A stretch of DNA of 64,000 bases, from contig NZ_LQIK01000007.1 in the NCBI RefSeq assembly GCF_001499855.1, positions 1-64,000 of the forward strand. Direction: 5' to 3'. A model generated the notes under the pieces. That model was given only the letters and a program-made list of their open reading frames with translations. It was not told the DNA's origin and ran no database searches. The DNA comes from Mycobacterium sp. GA-0227b (GTDB taxonomy: Bacteria > Actinomycetota > Actinomycetes > Mycobacteriales > Mycobacteriaceae). The position numbers and the translations under genes are program-made. Below are positions 34,435 to 44,134 of the stretch, piece by piece (position 1 is the first letter of the stretch; each line of letters begins with the position of its first letter).

Positions 34435-35523
34435 GTGGTGAAGGAAGCTGGCGCCAAGCGCGTAGTGGTCTGGGGCACCGGATTCGTGGGCAAGATGGTG
34501 ATCCCCGAAATCGTCGAGCACCCGTTGTTCGAGTTGGCCGGTGTCGGGGTGAGCGACCCGGAGAAAGTGGGCCGCGACGTCGGCGAGATCTGCGGCCTGA
34601 GCACCCCGCTCGGGATCACGGCGACCGATGACCTCGACGCGTTGATCGCGTTGAAACCCGATGCGCTGGTGCATTACGGCCCGACGGCCAACCACGCCGA
34701 GGACAACATCGCGCTGATCACCCGTTTCCTGCGGGCCGGGATCGACGTCTGCTCGACCGCGATGACGCCGTGGATCTGGCCGACCATGCACCTGAACCCG
34801 CCGAATTGGATCGAGCCCGTCACCGCGGCGTGCGAGCTCGGCGAGTCGTCGTGCTTCACCACCGGCATCGACCCCGGGTTCGCCAACGACCTGTTCCCGA
34901 TGACGCTGATGGGCCTGTGCTCGCAGGTGCGGAAGGTGCGCGCCTCGGAGTTGCTCGACTACACCAACTACTCCGGCGACTACGACCGCGAGATGGGCAT
35001 CGGCAAACCGCCCGAGTACCGCCCGCTGCTGGAGAACCCCGACATCCTCGTGTTCGCCTGGGGCGCAACGGTTCCGATGATCGCGCACGCTGCGGGCATC
35101 ATGCTCGACGAGATCACCACGACATGGGACAAATGGGTGACGCCGACCGAACGCAAGACCGTCAAGGGAACCATCGCGCCCGGCAATGTCGCCGCCGTGC
35201 GGTTCACGATCAACGGCGTGTACCGGGGCGAGACCCGGATCCAGCTCGAGCATGTGAACCGGATCGGCAGCGACGCGGCGCCCGACTGGCCCTCGGGCAA
35301 CGAGAACGACGTGTACCGCGTCGACATCGAGGGCACTCCCAGCATCTTCCAGGAGACCGCGTTCCGGTTCACCGACGGCTCCGGGCGCGATGCGGCCGCG
35401 GCCGGCTGCCTGGCCACAGGACTACGCGCACTCAACGCGGTACCCGCGGTCAACGAACTCTCGCCGGGCTGGGTGACGGCGCTCGATCTACCGCTGATTC
35501 CGGGTGCAGGCACCATCCGGTGA
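34435..35523 (+). CDS. DapB-like NAD(P)-dependent dehydrogenase
   Basis: The protein of about 362 residues has an N-terminal Rossmann motif VVVWGTGFVGK and the overall pattern of the dihydrodipicolinate-reductase-like/2,4-diaminopentanoate-dehydrogenase-like family. Features are PDALVHYGPTANHAEDN, GIDVCSTAMTPWIWP and SSCFTTGIDPGFANDLFPM. The substrate is unknown; most annotated relatives in mycobacteria are uncharacterised. Start is uncertain: GTG at 34435 or 34438 fits homologs (…KRVVVWGTG) and AAGGGG lies upstream, but GTG 34414 is also in frame. Promoter elements would have to lie in or beside the inverted-repeat element just upstream. Confidence 0.8.
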   Translation: MVKEAGAKRVVVWGTGFVGKMVIPEIVEHPLFELAGVGVSDPEKVGRDVGEICGLSTPLGITATDDLDALIALKPDALVHYGPTANHAEDNIALITRFLRAGIDVCSTAMTPWIWPTMHLNPPNWIEPVTAACELGESSCFTTGIDPGFANDLFPMTLMGLCSQVRKVRASELLDYTNYSGDYDREMGIGKPPEYRPLLENPDILVFAWGATVPMIAHAAGIMLDEITTTWDKWVTPTERKTVKGTIAPGNVAAVRFTINGVYRGETRIQLEHVNRIGSDAAPDWPSGNENDVYRVDIEGTPSIFQETAFRFTDGSGRDAAAAGCLATGLRALNAVPAVNELSPGWVTALDLPLIPGAGTIR

Positions 35524-35586
35524 AGTAACGCCAACCCGATCTGCTGAGATGGAACCCAATGGGGTTTTTCATCGAGACGAGGAGTG

Positions 35587-37398
35587 ATGGCTGACGGGGT
35601 CGGGCTGTCGGTTGGTGCCACCAACCTGGCGGCCGTCGTGCTGGACCGGTCCGCGCTGACCCGGTCGCCGGTGTTGACGCGTTTCGCGCACCGGCCCCCG
35701 GAGGTCGGCGTGCCCGGCCAAAACCCCAACCTCAACGAGCGTGGCCTCATCCTGACCGATTTCGTGGACCGCGTCGGCGATCCGGTCGGCATCGTCGCCG
35801 CCGACGGCTCGAGTCACAGCGCCGATGCCGTGCTCGCGGATGCGCTGCGGGCGATGCTGTACGCGGTCGGGGGTGGGCGCCGGCCCGTCGGCCCGGTCGC
35901 GGTGACGCATCCGGCGCACTGGCGGCCCGCCTCGGTCGACGCGCTGCGCGGCGCGCTGGCCGCGATGCCCGAGTTCGACCGTCCGCAGCCGGCGCCCGTC
36001 GTCTCCGACAGTGTCGCGGCACTGACCGCGCTGCAGAACGAGCCTGGCCTGCCCGCGCGCGGCGTCATCGCGCTTTGTGACTTCGGGGGCACCGGTACCA
36101 GCATCACCCTGGTCGACGCCGGCAACGGTTATTCGCCGGTCGCCGAAACCGTGCGTCACCCCGACCTGTCCGGTGACCTGGTGGACCAGGCGCTGCTGAC
36201 CCACGTCCTCGACGACCTGGCCAGGGCCGGCACCATCGACCTGTCCGGCACCTCGGCGATCGGATCGCTGTCGCGGTTGCGCGCACAGTGCCGCGGCGCC
36301 AAGGAGCGGCTGTCCACTGCGGCGTTCACCTCGCTGGTGGCCGACCTGCCCGGGCACCGAAGCGACGTGCGGCTGACCCGCACCGAACTCGACGAGCTGC
36401 TGCGCGCGCCGGTCACCGCCTTCGCCGACGTGCTTCAGGACACGTTGGAGCGCAACGGTGTTCGAGAGCTTGCGGCGGTGGCATCGGTAGGCGGCAGCGC
36501 GCGGATCCCGGTCATCACGACGACGCTGTCGGAGCGATTCCGGGTGCCGGTCATCACGACGGCCCAGCCCGAGTTGACCGCGGCGGTGGGCGGCGGGCTG
36601 GCGGCCGCCCGGGGCACCGTCGAAGAGGGGATGACCGCGATGGCCGCGGCGCCCGGGGCCGCCGCTGCGGCCGGTGCGGCAACCGCCATGGCGCCCGAGG
36701 TTGACGCGGCGGCCGACGAGATGTCGCCGCAGTCGAGCGCCTTCGGCGCGTTGGCGTGGTCGGACGCCGACGAGGTGCCCGAGGTGGCGGCCACCGACCC
36801 GTACGACTACGCGCCGGAGCCCGCGGGCGCCGCCGCCGGGGTGCGACCACAGCTGCAGTTCGGCGACGAGTCCTGGGATGACCTGCCACCTCGACGAACG
36901 CCGTGGTACCGAAACCCGGCCGTTCCGCTCGCTGCGGGCGTCGTCGTGGTGCTGGCTGCCCTGGCGGCAGCGGTGTTCTGGGTGATGGACGGCGACCAGA
37001 CCGCTCCCACGCCGGCGTCGACCACCGCGCCTCCGGTCACGGCCACCCCGCGACCCGCGACACCGCCGCCCACCTCCGCCGAACCGGCACCCGCGACGCA
37101 GGCGCCGCCGCAGACCGTCTACCAGCCGCCTCCGCCGCAGACGCGGACCGTCACCGAGCCGCCGCCGTCACCCGAGTCGCCGCCCACGTCCGCGCCGCCG
37201 CCTACGTCCGCGCCGCCACCGACCACGCAGCCGCCACCGCCGACGACGCAGCCGCCACCGACGACGCAGCCGCCACCGACGACGCAGCCGCCACCGACGA
37301 CGCAGCCGCCGGCGTGGACCCCAACCGCGCCGTACCCGACCATCCCGGGGCTGCCCTGGGTGCCGGCTCCGCAACTGCCCGGGCAGCCCGCGCCGTAA
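35587..37398 (+). CDS. Membrane-anchored Hsp70-like protein with proline-rich extracellular tail
   Basis: The 603-residue protein has an N-terminal Hsp70/actin-like ATPase region (about 1-340): GLSVGATNLAAVVL for the first phosphate loop, CDFGGTGTSITLVD for the second, and VASVGGSARIPVI for the adenosine motif. The substrate-binding domain of DnaK is absent. Instead an Ala-rich acidic linker leads to one membrane helix (about 443-466, AAGVVVVLAALAAAVFWVM) and a Pro/Thr-rich tail (about 475-604) that would lie outside. Actinobacteria carry several such proteins of uncertain role, possibly in cell-wall sensing or assembly. ATG 35587 has GAGGAG very close upstream. Confidence 0.82.
   Translation: MADGVGLSVGATNLAAVVLDRSALTRSPVLTRFAHRPPEVGVPGQNPNLNERGLILTDFVDRVGDPVGIVAADGSSHSADAVLADALRAMLYAVGGGRRPVGPVAVTHPAHWRPASVDALRGALAAMPEFDRPQPAPVVSDSVAALTALQNEPGLPARGVIALCDFGGTGTSITLVDAGNGYSPVAETVRHPDLSGDLVDQALLTHVLDDLARAGTIDLSGTSAIGSLSRLRAQCRGAKERLSTAAFTSLVADLPGHRSDVRLTRTELDELLRAPVTAFADVLQDTLERNGVRELAAVASVGGSARIPVITTTLSERFRVPVITTAQPELTAAVGGGLAAARGTVEEGMTAMAAAPGAAAAAGAATAMAPEVDAAADEMSPQSSAFGALAWSDADEVPEVAATDPYDYAPEPAGAAAGVRPQLQFGDESWDDLPPRRTPWYRNPAVPLAAGVVVVLAALAAAVFWVMDGDQTAPTPASTTAPPVTATPRPATPPPTSAEPAPATQAPPQTVYQPPPPQTRTVTEPPPSPESPPTSAPPPTSAPPPTTQPPPPTTQPPPTTQPPPTTQPPPTTQPPAWTPTAPYPTIPGLPWVPAPQLPGQPAP
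37213..37305 (+). repeat. Coding 18-bp tandem repeat (PPPTTQ)
   Basis: Three exact tandem copies of CCGCCACCGACGACGCAG at 37252-37305 follow two diverged copies from about 37213. They encode PPPTTQ in the proline-rich tail of the Hsp70-like protein. Copy number could vary between strains. Confidence 0.9.
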
Positions 37399-37433
37399 CC
37401 CCACCGGCGAACGGGCTACCCGTCGAGCCGCGG

Positions 37434-38522
37434 TCAGTGGGCCCTGGGTCGTTTCGTCAACACCAGGTGCGCCATCGGAATCTGGGTTTCCTCGGGCGCC
37501 GCGGCGAGCCGGGTCGCAACGCCAGCCTCGAGACGGTCGAAGATCTCCGCCACCCGTGGCTCGGTGCCGACGCCGTCGAGCGCACCCACCATCGTCGGGA
37601 ACACCGCGGCCCGGCAAAAGGACGCCCACTGCGCGGCGAAAGCGTCTGCGTTGCCGTCGACTTGGTACTGCTGCCAGAAGCGGTCCCCGGCGTCGAAGAC
37701 CTCGAGGTGCTCGATCTCGAGCTGTTCGAAGCGGCCCTTCGGCGCGAACGGCGCCAGGAAATCCTGCTCACTGCGGCCGACGATCGGGATGCCCATCCGG
37801 TACACCTCGTCGGTGGTCAATAGCCGCTCGGCGGCGAGCTCGTCGATCGTGTCGACCAGTGCGCCCAGCACCGGGCGGTACCCGATCTCGCCGTCGTCGT
37901 CGACCGCCGTCGTCATCACCACCAGACGACCGCCGCGACGCAACTCGCGGCCGCGAAACGCGATGAACTCCTGCCAGTCCTGGGCGGCCTGTCTGGCATA
38001 GGCGGCGCGCACGCTCTCGTCGCGGCTGTATGCGACGTGGACATGATCGGGGATCGGCGCCGGGACACGGCTGAGCCAGTGCACCGCCCACGAACTCCAC
38101 CCCAGATTGACGCTGCTGGACGGCATGATCTGCGAGTAGAACGACCGGCCGATCGCCGAGGCGAAGGTCGCCGCGTCCTTGCTCAGATAGGTATCCGGAT
38201 CGTCGGCGAGCGTCCGGAACAATGCGGTGAAGTCATTTTCCGGCACGTCGGTGTGCACGACGAGCGTGGAGTGGTCGGTGCGGGTCCGCTTGCGCAGCAC
38301 CGCTATTGCCGCGCAGATCGGCAGCAGGGAGTTATGGCCGGTGGAGGCGCCGTAGTCGGCGATGACGAACGGCTGCGGAAGGCGGGGGACCGGCACCGCG
38401 GCGGCGGCTTCCTCGAAGAGCTTGATCGCGGCCTGCAGTCCGGCGGCCTGCAGCCGCGAGCCGGCGGTGTAGGACCCGCTCTCCATCGGCTCGGGCCGCA
38501 CGACGATGCTGGACTCGGGCAA
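37434..38522 (-). CDS. SABATH-family SAM-dependent carboxyl methyltransferase
   Basis: The 362-residue protein matches the SABATH family best known from plants (salicylate, benzoate, jasmonate and xanthine methyltransferases). Visible features are SGSYTAGSRLQAAG near the N-terminus, the SAM site IADYGASTGHNSLLP, HTDVPENDFTALFRTL (plant NDLPGNDFNxIF), SFYSQIMPSSSVNLGWSSWAVHWLSRVP (plant SFYxRLFPxxSxxxxHSSYSLxWLSxVP), and RGRELRRGGRLVV. It would transfer methyl from SAM to a carboxylate or nitrogen of a small acid; the substrate is unknown. ATG at 38522; a later in-frame ATG (MESGSY) is an alternative. It converges with the Hsp70-like gene. Confidence 0.85.
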   Translation of the reverse strand: MPESSIVVRPEPMESGSYTAGSRLQAAGLQAAIKLFEEAAAAVPVPRLPQPFVIADYGASTGHNSLLPICAAIAVLRKRTRTDHSTLVVHTDVPENDFTALFRTLADDPDTYLSKDAATFASAIGRSFYSQIMPSSSVNLGWSSWAVHWLSRVPAPIPDHVHVAYSRDESVRAAYARQAAQDWQEFIAFRGRELRRGGRLVVMTTAVDDDGEIGYRPVLGALVDTIDELAAERLLTTDEVYRMGIPIVGRSEQDFLAPFAPKGRFEQLEIEHLEVFDAGDRFWQQYQVDGNADAFAAQWASFCRAAVFPTMVGALDGVGTEPRVAEIFDRLEAGVATRLAAAPEETQIPMAHLVLTKRPRAH

Positions 38523-38659
38523 CGCGACCTCCCGGACGTGGCGGACAACAGATTCGGTCGCTTACGACGGTAGTCCCCGTTCGGAATTGACGCCGCCGAA
38601 GGTGTCGACTGATCCCATCAAGGCCACCGCACGCGGCCCGGCCGTGTCACACTCTGGCC

Positions 38660-39403
38660 ATGAGCGGAAGGGTCGCCCCGCGCATCGCCGTCGTCGTCTC
38701 CGTGCTGACCCTGCTGGTGTCCGTCGTCGGGTTCATCGTCACGCTGGTACTCAACGCGTTCGTGCTCGACGAGTTCGACGCATACGGTGAGGTGCCGATC
38801 CCGGGAACGGGCAGCATCGAGTTGCCGGCCGGCGAGGTGACCGTCAGCTTCCACACCATGATCACCGGTCAGCCGACGAGCGGCTTCCCCATCCCCGAGA
38901 TCAGCATCGACATCGAGTCGCCCGATGGCGTCGCCGACCCGGTGGTGACCGAAAACATCGGCGGGACAACAACAGTCAACAGTGACACGCACGTGCGGGT
39001 GTGGCTGATCGAGGTGGCCGAAGCGGGCACCTACCGCGTCGCGACGGACGGCGATGTGGCCGGGTACATCAACCCTCGGCTGGCTTTCGGCCACGGCAGT
39101 GCCTACAGCTGGCTGCTCTGGGTGTTCGGCGGCCTGATCGCGCTCGGGGTGCTCGAACTCATCGCCGCCATGGTCTGGTCGGCGCGCGCCGGCAAGGCGG
39201 CGCGACCGCTTGCGCCGCACGAGATGCTCAGCGCCGACGGACCGCCGACGCTGCGGTCGGTGTCGACACCGACCTCCGGCTACCAGCCGAACGACCAGGG
39301 GGTGCGGCTCGAGCAGTTGAAGCAGCTGGCCGCACTTAGGGATTCGGGTGCGCTCACCGAGGCGGAGTTCCAGGCCGAGAAGCGCCGCATCCTCGATGAC
39401 TAG
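38660..39403 (+). CDS. Membrane protein with C-terminal SHOCT domain
   Basis: The 247-residue protein has one membrane helix near the N-terminus (about 9-32), an extracytoplasmic beta-rich region (about 40-145), a second helix (about 150-176), and a cytoplasmic tail ending in a SHOCT domain (LEQLKQLAALRDSGALTEAEFQAEKRRIL). SHOCT is a short oligomerisation motif. The function is unknown. It starts divergently from the SABATH gene. Confidence 0.8.
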   Translation: MSGRVAPRIAVVVSVLTLLVSVVGFIVTLVLNAFVLDEFDAYGEVPIPGTGSIELPAGEVTVSFHTMITGQPTSGFPIPEISIDIESPDGVADPVVTENIGGTTTVNSDTHVRVWLIEVAEAGTYRVATDGDVAGYINPRLAFGHGSAYSWLLWVFGGLIALGVLELIAAMVWSARAGKAARPLAPHEMLSADGPPTLRSVSTPTSGYQPNDQGVRLEQLKQLAALRDSGALTEAEFQAEKRRILDD

Positions 39404-39436
39404 CTACGGGACCAGTGGCCCGAGCCGATAGGCAGC

Positions 39437-40066
39437 TCAGCTGCCGCGGGCCACCCACTCGTCGTAGTGCACGATCTCGTCGCCGATTGTGGTGGAATCG
39501 CCGTGGCCGGTGTAGACGACGGTGTCGCCGGGCAGCTTGCCGAGCCGGCCCGAGATCGACTCGAGAATGGTCGGGAAGTCCGAGAAGGACCGCCCCGTCG
39601 CACCGGGCCCGCCCTGGAACAAGGTGTCACCGGAGAACACCGCATTCAACTCGGGCGCATGCCAGCACACCGACCCCGGCGAGTGGCCAGGGGTGTGCAA
39701 CGCGCGCAACTCGGTGCCGGCCACCCGCAGGGTGTCACCGTCGGACACGGTGCGAAAGTCGCTGTCGGGATGCGTCATTCGCCACAACACCTCGTCAGCC
39801 GGATGCAACAGCACAGGAGCGTCGAGCGCTTGACCGAGCTCGGGCGCGACGGTCACGTGATCGTTGTGCCCGTGCGTGCAGACGACTGCCACGACGTGCC
39901 TGCCGCCGACGGCGTTGACGATCGGGCCCGCGTCGTGCGCCGCGTCGAACACCACCACCTCGGAGTCGTCGCCGACAACCCAGATGTTGTTGTCGACTTC
40001 CCAACTACCGCCGTCGAGTTCGAAGGTGCCGTGGGTGACCACCCGCCCGATCGGCCCGCCGTTCAC
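39437..40066 (-). CDS. Metallo-beta-lactamase fold hydrolase (Rv2260-like)
   Basis: The 209-residue protein has the MBL metal motif THGHNDH, then [25 protein letters not shown] and a terminal [11 protein letters not shown]. The small glyoxalase-II-like architecture fits a thioester hydrolase. The GTG start overlaps the stop of mscR (GTGA at 40063-40066), so the two are translated together. In M. tuberculosis the same pair is Rv2259-Rv2260. The neighbour oxidises S-hydroxymethyl-mycothiol, so hydrolysis of S-formyl-mycothiol is a plausible role, but this is inference. Confidence 0.88.
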   Translation of the reverse strand: MNGGPIGRVVTHGTFELDGGSWEVDNNIWVVGDDSEVVVFDAAHDAGPIVNAVGGRHVVAVVCTHGHNDHVTVAPELGQALDAPVLLHPADEVLWRMTHPDSDFRTVSDGDTLRVAGTELRALHTPGHSPGSVCWHAPELNAVFSGDTLFQGGPGATGRSFSDFPTILESISGRLGKLPGDTVVYTGHGDSTTIGDEIVHYDEWVARGS

Positions 40067-41148
40067 AGGATCACCACCGAACGCAGCACGGAGCCGCCGT
40101 GCATCTTGTGGAACGCCTCCTCGACGTCGTCGATGCCGATGCGTTCGGTGACGAACTTGTCCAGCGGCAGCCGCCCCTGCAGGTAGAGGCTGATCAAGGT
40201 GGGGAAGTCCCGTTCGGGTAGACAATCGCCGTACCACGACGACTTGAGTGAGCCTCCACGGGAGAAGAAGTCGATCAGCGGCATCTCCAGCGTCATGTCC
40301 GGCGTCGGAACACCCACCAGCACAACGGTTCCCGCCAGGTCGCGGGCGTAGAACGCCTGCTTCCAGGTCTCCGGTCGGCCGACCGCGTCGATCACAACGT
40401 CGGCGCCGAAACCGTCGGTGAGGTCCTGAATGGTCTGCACCGGGTCCAGTTCACGCGCGTTGACGGTGTGGGTGGCGCCGAATTCGCGGGCCCAGTCGAG
40501 CTTCTTGTTGTCGGTGTCGACGGCGATGATGCGCTTGGCGCCGACCAATCGCGCGCCGGCGATGGCCGCATCGCCGACGCCGCCGCAGCCGATGACCGCG
40601 ACGGTGTCGTCGCGGCCCACCGCGCCGGTGTTGACCGCCGCGCCCAGACCGGCCATCACGCCGCAGCCAAGCAGCCCGGCCACCGCGGGATCGGCCTCGG
40701 GGTCGACCTTGGTGCACTGGCCCTCGTGAACCAGAGTCTTGTCGGCGAACGCGCCGATGCCCAGCGCAGGCGTCAACTCCGTACCGTCGGTGAGCGTCAT
40801 CTTCTGCGCGGCGTTGTGGGTGTCGAAGCACAGATGCGGACGGCCGCGCTTGCAGGCCCGGCACTGGCCGCACACGGCGCGCCAGTTCAGGATCACGAAG
40901 TCACCGGGTTCGACGTTGGTCACGCCGGCGCCGACCGATTCGACGGTCCCGGCCGCCTCGTGTCCGAGCAGGAACGGGAACTCGTCGTTGATCCCGCCGT
41001 CGCGATACGTCAGGTCGGTATGGCACACCCCGCACGCGGTGACGTCGACCACCACCTCGCCCGGACCGGGGTCGGGAATCACGACGTCCACGACTTCTAC
41101 TGGCTCGCCCTTCTTGCGTGAGATCACACCGCGCACCGTCTGGCTCAT
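40063..41148 (-). CDS. mscR: Mycothiol-dependent formaldehyde dehydrogenase / S-nitrosomycothiol reductase
   Basis: The 361-residue zinc alcohol dehydrogenase closely resembles M. tuberculosis MscR (Rv2259). Catalytic zinc ligands are visible in CGVCHTD and GHEAAG; the structural zinc site is [15 protein letters not shown]; the NAD site is [12 protein letters not shown]. The enzyme oxidises the formaldehyde-mycothiol adduct and reduces S-nitrosomycothiol, protecting against formaldehyde and nitric oxide stress. The start ATG (41148) has TAGGTT six bases upstream, compatible with a leaderless transcript. It is followed by the overlapping MBL hydrolase gene. Confidence 0.93.
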   Translation of the reverse strand: MSQTVRGVISRKKGEPVEVVDVVIPDPGPGEVVVDVTACGVCHTDLTYRDGGINDEFPFLLGHEAAGTVESVGAGVTNVEPGDFVILNWRAVCGQCRACKRGRPHLCFDTHNAAQKMTLTDGTELTPALGIGAFADKTLVHEGQCTKVDPEADPAVAGLLGCGVMAGLGAAVNTGAVGRDDTVAVIGCGGVGDAAIAGARLVGAKRIIAVDTDNKKLDWAREFGATHTVNARELDPVQTIQDLTDGFGADVVIDAVGRPETWKQAFYARDLAGTVVLVGVPTPDMTLEMPLIDFFSRGGSLKSSWYGDCLPERDFPTLISLYLQGRLPLDKFVTERIGIDDVEEAFHKMHGGSVLRSVVIL

Positions 41149-41154
41149 GCGTCC

Positions 41155-41199
41155 AACCTAATGGGTGGCGTCCGGATTGGAATAGTGTCCATACGTATG
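41155..41199 (-). promoter_or_regulatory. Putative mscR promoter and adjacent palindrome
   Basis: On the minus strand, TAGGTT (41160-41155) fits the mycobacterial -10 consensus TANNNT and ends six bases before the mscR ATG, as in leaderless promoters. A perfect 10-bp palindrome CATACGTATG lies at 41190-41199 in the same divergent intergenic region and could be an operator for mscR or the methyltransferase gene. Both are predictions by eye. Confidence 0.4.
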
Positions 41200-41230
41200 T
41201 CCAGCTAGCGGCTCGGGAGACACTGGTGCC

Positions 41231-42082
41231 GTGAGTGACGCCGAAGCGATTGCAGCGAATAGGGCTAACTGGGACGAGCGTGCAGATGTCCACGCGATAT
41301 CGCAGATGTATGACGTGGACGGGTTCCTGAGCGACCCGTCCGAAATCTCCCGCGTAGTGCGAAAAGACTTCTCCGTGTTGCAACCGCATCTGCCGAACGG
41401 TCAGGTCCTTGGCCGTTCGCTGCTGCATTTGCAGTGCCACATCGGCATCGACACCGTCTCGTGGGCAAGAATGGGAGCCGTTGACGTCCACGGTCTCGAC
41501 CTTTCGCCCAATTCTCTTCGTCACGCCGCCCGCATCGCAGAGCGCGATGGCCGCGAACTGACGTGGGTCGAAGGTGACGCCCGGTTCGCATCGACGCTGA
41601 TCGAGCGAAGGTTCGAGCTCATCGTCACCAGCGCCGGAACGATCGTGTGGTTGCCCGAGTTGGTCAACTGGGCCCAGTCCATCCGTGAGTTGCTCGAGCC
41701 GGGTGGACTGTTCCTGATCCGCGATGACCACCCAATCCTCGGTGCCATGGCGTTCGAGCCATGGGAGATCACCGACGACTACTTGGCTGGCGGAGGCAGT
41801 CGCATCTACGAGGACTCTGGCACGTACACGGAGGATTCAGCCGGTCTCATCAGCCACGTCGAGAACCATGAGTGGCGGCATGATCTCGGGGAAATCGTCT
41901 CCGCCCTGCTGCAGGCGGGACTGCAGATCGAAGCACTGGTCGAACTGCCATACATGGACTGGCCTGCGTTTGCCGACCTTATCCCATCACCGGAGGGCTG
42001 GGCGCTCCCACCATCGGCGCCACGAATTCCGCTCAACTTCGCGATCGTGGCGCGGCGCCGTGTCGACGAATCGGGGCATTGA
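41231..42082 (+). CDS. Class I SAM-dependent methyltransferase
   Basis: The 283-residue protein has a Rossmann methyltransferase core: [20 protein letters not shown] (motif I), [18 protein letters not shown] and [15 protein letters not shown]. The N-terminus [12 protein letters not shown] resembles UbiE/class I methyltransferases of uncharacterised actinobacterial groups. The GTG start at 41231 is followed by ASN-rich [18 protein letters not shown]. It lies divergent from mscR and 32 bases before the Rv2258c-like gene. Its codon use is less strongly GC-biased than that of its neighbours, and it has no counterpart I recall at this place in M. tuberculosis, so it may be a local insertion. Confidence 0.82.
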   Translation: MSDAEAIAANRANWDERADVHAISQMYDVDGFLSDPSEISRVVRKDFSVLQPHLPNGQVLGRSLLHLQCHIGIDTVSWARMGAVDVHGLDLSPNSLRHAARIAERDGRELTWVEGDARFASTLIERRFELIVTSAGTIVWLPELVNWAQSIRELLEPGGLFLIRDDHPILGAMAFEPWEITDDYLAGGGSRIYEDSGTYTEDSAGLISHVENHEWRHDLGEIVSALLQAGLQIEALVELPYMDWPAFADLIPSPEGWALPPSAPRIPLNFAIVARRRVDESGH

Positions 42083-42114
42083 ACCGACGTGGCGCGCCTA
42101 CCGTTGATCGGGTT

Positions 42115-43191
42115 ATGACCACACTCGACAAGAACTCCGCCGCCGACTCCACCGAAGAATTCGCCGGGCGGATGGTCGACGCGATCGACAGCGCCAGCCT
42201 GTCCATCCTGTTGTCCATCGGACACCAGACCTCGTTGTGGGACACGCTGGCCGAGCTACCGCCGGCAAGTAGCGCCCAAATCGCCGACGCCGCCGGGCTG
42301 AACGAACGCTACGTACGCGAATGGCTCGGCGGAGTCGTCGCGTCGCGGGTCGTCGACTACGACGCCGCGACGGACACCTACACGCTGCCGCGCCATCGCG
42401 CCGCGGTGCTCACCCGCGCCGCCGGCCCGGACAACCTCGCGCGGGTCGCGCAGTTCATTCCGCTGCTGGCCGAGGTCGAACAGAAGATCATCGGCTGCTT
42501 CCGAACCGGCGGCGGACTGTCCTACAGCGAGTATCCGCGGTTCCACACGCTGATGGCAGAGGAGAGCGGTGAGGTGTTCGACGCCGCGCTCGTCGACGTC
42601 ATCCTGCCGATGGCCGACGGGCTTCCGCAGTTATTGCGTGAGGGTGCCGAGGTCGCCGACATCGGCTGTGGCAGTGGGCATGCCATCAACGTCATGGCGC
42701 AGGCCTTCCCGGCGAGCCGGTTCACCGGAATCGACTTCTCCGACGAGGGGTTGGGCGTCGGGCGCGCCGAGGCGGCTCGGCTCGGCCTGACCAACGCCAC
42801 GTTCGTCGCCGCCGACGTGGCCGAACTCGACATGCCCGAAAGCTACGACCTGATAACGGTTTTCGACGCCATTCACGACCAGGCGGCCCCGGCTGCGGTG
42901 CTGGCGAACATCTACCGCGCACTACGGCCCGGGGGCTACCTGCTCATGGTCGACATCAAGGCGTCGAGCCGGCTGGAGGACAACGTCGGCGTGCCGTTGT
43001 CCACGTACCTCTACACCGTCTCGACGATGCACTGCATGAGCGTGTCGCTGGGCCTCGACGGCGAAGGGCTCGGCACCTGTTGGGGTCACCAACTCGCCAC
43101 GTCGATGCTCGCCGAGGCGGGGTTCGCCGACGTCCAGATGCGCGAAATCGAGTCGGATCCGATCAACAACTACTACATCGCGCGCAAGTAG
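42115..43191 (+). CDS. SAM-dependent methyltransferase with winged-helix N-terminus (Rv2258c-like)
   Basis: The 358-residue protein has an N-terminal winged-helix segment ([31 protein letters not shown]) of the O-methyltransferase dimerisation type. The catalytic Rossmann domain follows ([42 protein letters not shown]). M. tuberculosis Rv2258c has this architecture and similar length. The methyl acceptor is unknown. ATG 42115 is preferred to an upstream in-frame start at 42079, which would overlap the previous gene and extend past the usual N-terminus. Confidence 0.85.
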   Translation: MTTLDKNSAADSTEEFAGRMVDAIDSASLSILLSIGHQTSLWDTLAELPPASSAQIADAAGLNERYVREWLGGVVASRVVDYDAATDTYTLPRHRAAVLTRAAGPDNLARVAQFIPLLAEVEQKIIGCFRTGGGLSYSEYPRFHTLMAEESGEVFDAALVDVILPMADGLPQLLREGAEVADIGCGSGHAINVMAQAFPASRFTGIDFSDEGLGVGRAEAARLGLTNATFVAADVAELDMPESYDLITVFDAIHDQAAPAAVLANIYRALRPGGYLLMVDIKASSRLEDNVGVPLSTYLYTVSTMHCMSVSLGLDGEGLGTCWGHQLATSMLAEAGFADVQMREIESDPINNYYIARK

Positions 43192-43201
43192 GCTCGGCGC
43201 G

Positions 43202-44026
43202 ATGAGCGCGCTCGATGCCCTGGCCGATTGGCCTGTTCCGGATGCCGCCGCCGCCGTGGTCGGACCGTCCGGCGTGCTGGCCGAGTGCGGCGATGTCCGC
43301 CACCGGTTCGCGTTGGCGTCGGTCACCAAGCTGCTGGCCGCCCGCGCGGTGCAGGTCGGTGTCGAGGAGGGCGCCGTCGACCTCGACACCGAGGCGGGCC
43401 CGCCGGGCGCCACCGTCCGTCATCTGCTTGCGCACGCGGCCGGCTACTCCATGCACTCGGCGGAGACGATGGCAGAACCGGGGACGCGCCGCGTCTACTC
43501 CAACTACGGCTTCGAGGTGCTCGCCGAGACGCTCGAGAAGGCCACCGGCATCGAGTTCGCGCGGTATCTGACCGAAGCCGTGTTCGAACCGCTCGCGATG
43601 ACCGACAGCGCACTCGACGGTGGAGCGGCGGCCGCGGGCTACGGCGCGACGTCGACGGTGGCCGATCTGGCAGCGTTCGCCGGCGACCTGCTGCGGCCGG
43701 TCACGGTGTCGGCGCAGCTGCACGCCGAGGCGACCTCGGTGCAGTTTCCCGGCCTGGATGGCGTGCTACCGGGCTTCGGGGTACAGCGCCCCAACGACTG
43801 GGGGTTGGGCTTCGAGATCCGCGACGGCAAGTCCCCGCACTGGACGGGCACCGGGAACTCGGGCCGCACTTTCGGGCATTTCGGCCAGTCAGGGACGTTT
43901 TTGTGGGCCGATCCGCAGGCCGATCTGGCGCTGGTCGTGCTGACCGACCGGGATTTCGGGGACTGGGCATACGAGCCGTGGCGGGAGTTGTCTGACGAAG
44001 TCCTGAGAGAATTCGGCGCAGACTAG
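43202..44026 (+). CDS. Serine beta-lactamase-like / penicillin-binding-protein-like hydrolase (Rv2257c-like)
   Basis: The 274-residue protein of the class C beta-lactamase/DD-peptidase-like family has the catalytic SVTK (Ser 40, Lys 43) and the Tyr motif YSN (99-101). A late HFGQSGTFLW provides the third box. No signal peptide is seen, which argues against a secreted antibiotic-degrading enzyme and for an esterase or amidase inside the cell. It follows the Rv2258c-like gene by ten bases and is probably co-transcribed. Confidence 0.85.
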   Translation: MSALDALADWPVPDAAAAVVGPSGVLAECGDVRHRFALASVTKLLAARAVQVGVEEGAVDLDTEAGPPGATVRHLLAHAAGYSMHSAETMAEPGTRRVYSNYGFEVLAETLEKATGIEFARYLTEAVFEPLAMTDSALDGGAAAAGYGATSTVADLAAFAGDLLRPVTVSAQLHAEATSVQFPGLDGVLPGFGVQRPNDWGLGFEIRDGKSPHWTGTGNSGRTFGHFGQSGTFLWADPQADLALVVLTDRDFGDWAYEPWRELSDEVLREFGAD

Positions 44027-44134
44027 CGCAACAGGCGTCTCACAGGGCACAATAGACACGCACGACACAGCTGTAATTCGGATTTCGCGAGGCCGCTTGG
44101 GGAAGACGTCCCTCGTGGAGCCGAAGGAGCAGCT

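Noticed and set aside
37213..37305. Possible CRISPR-like array because of regular 18-bp repeats
   Set aside because: The repeats are contiguous with no spacers and encode PPPTTQ in frame; no cas genes are present.
36903..37823. 306-codon plus-strand frame spanning the Hsp70-like gene end and SABATH gene end
   Set aside because: It crosses two well-supported genes in other frames and shows no family motif.
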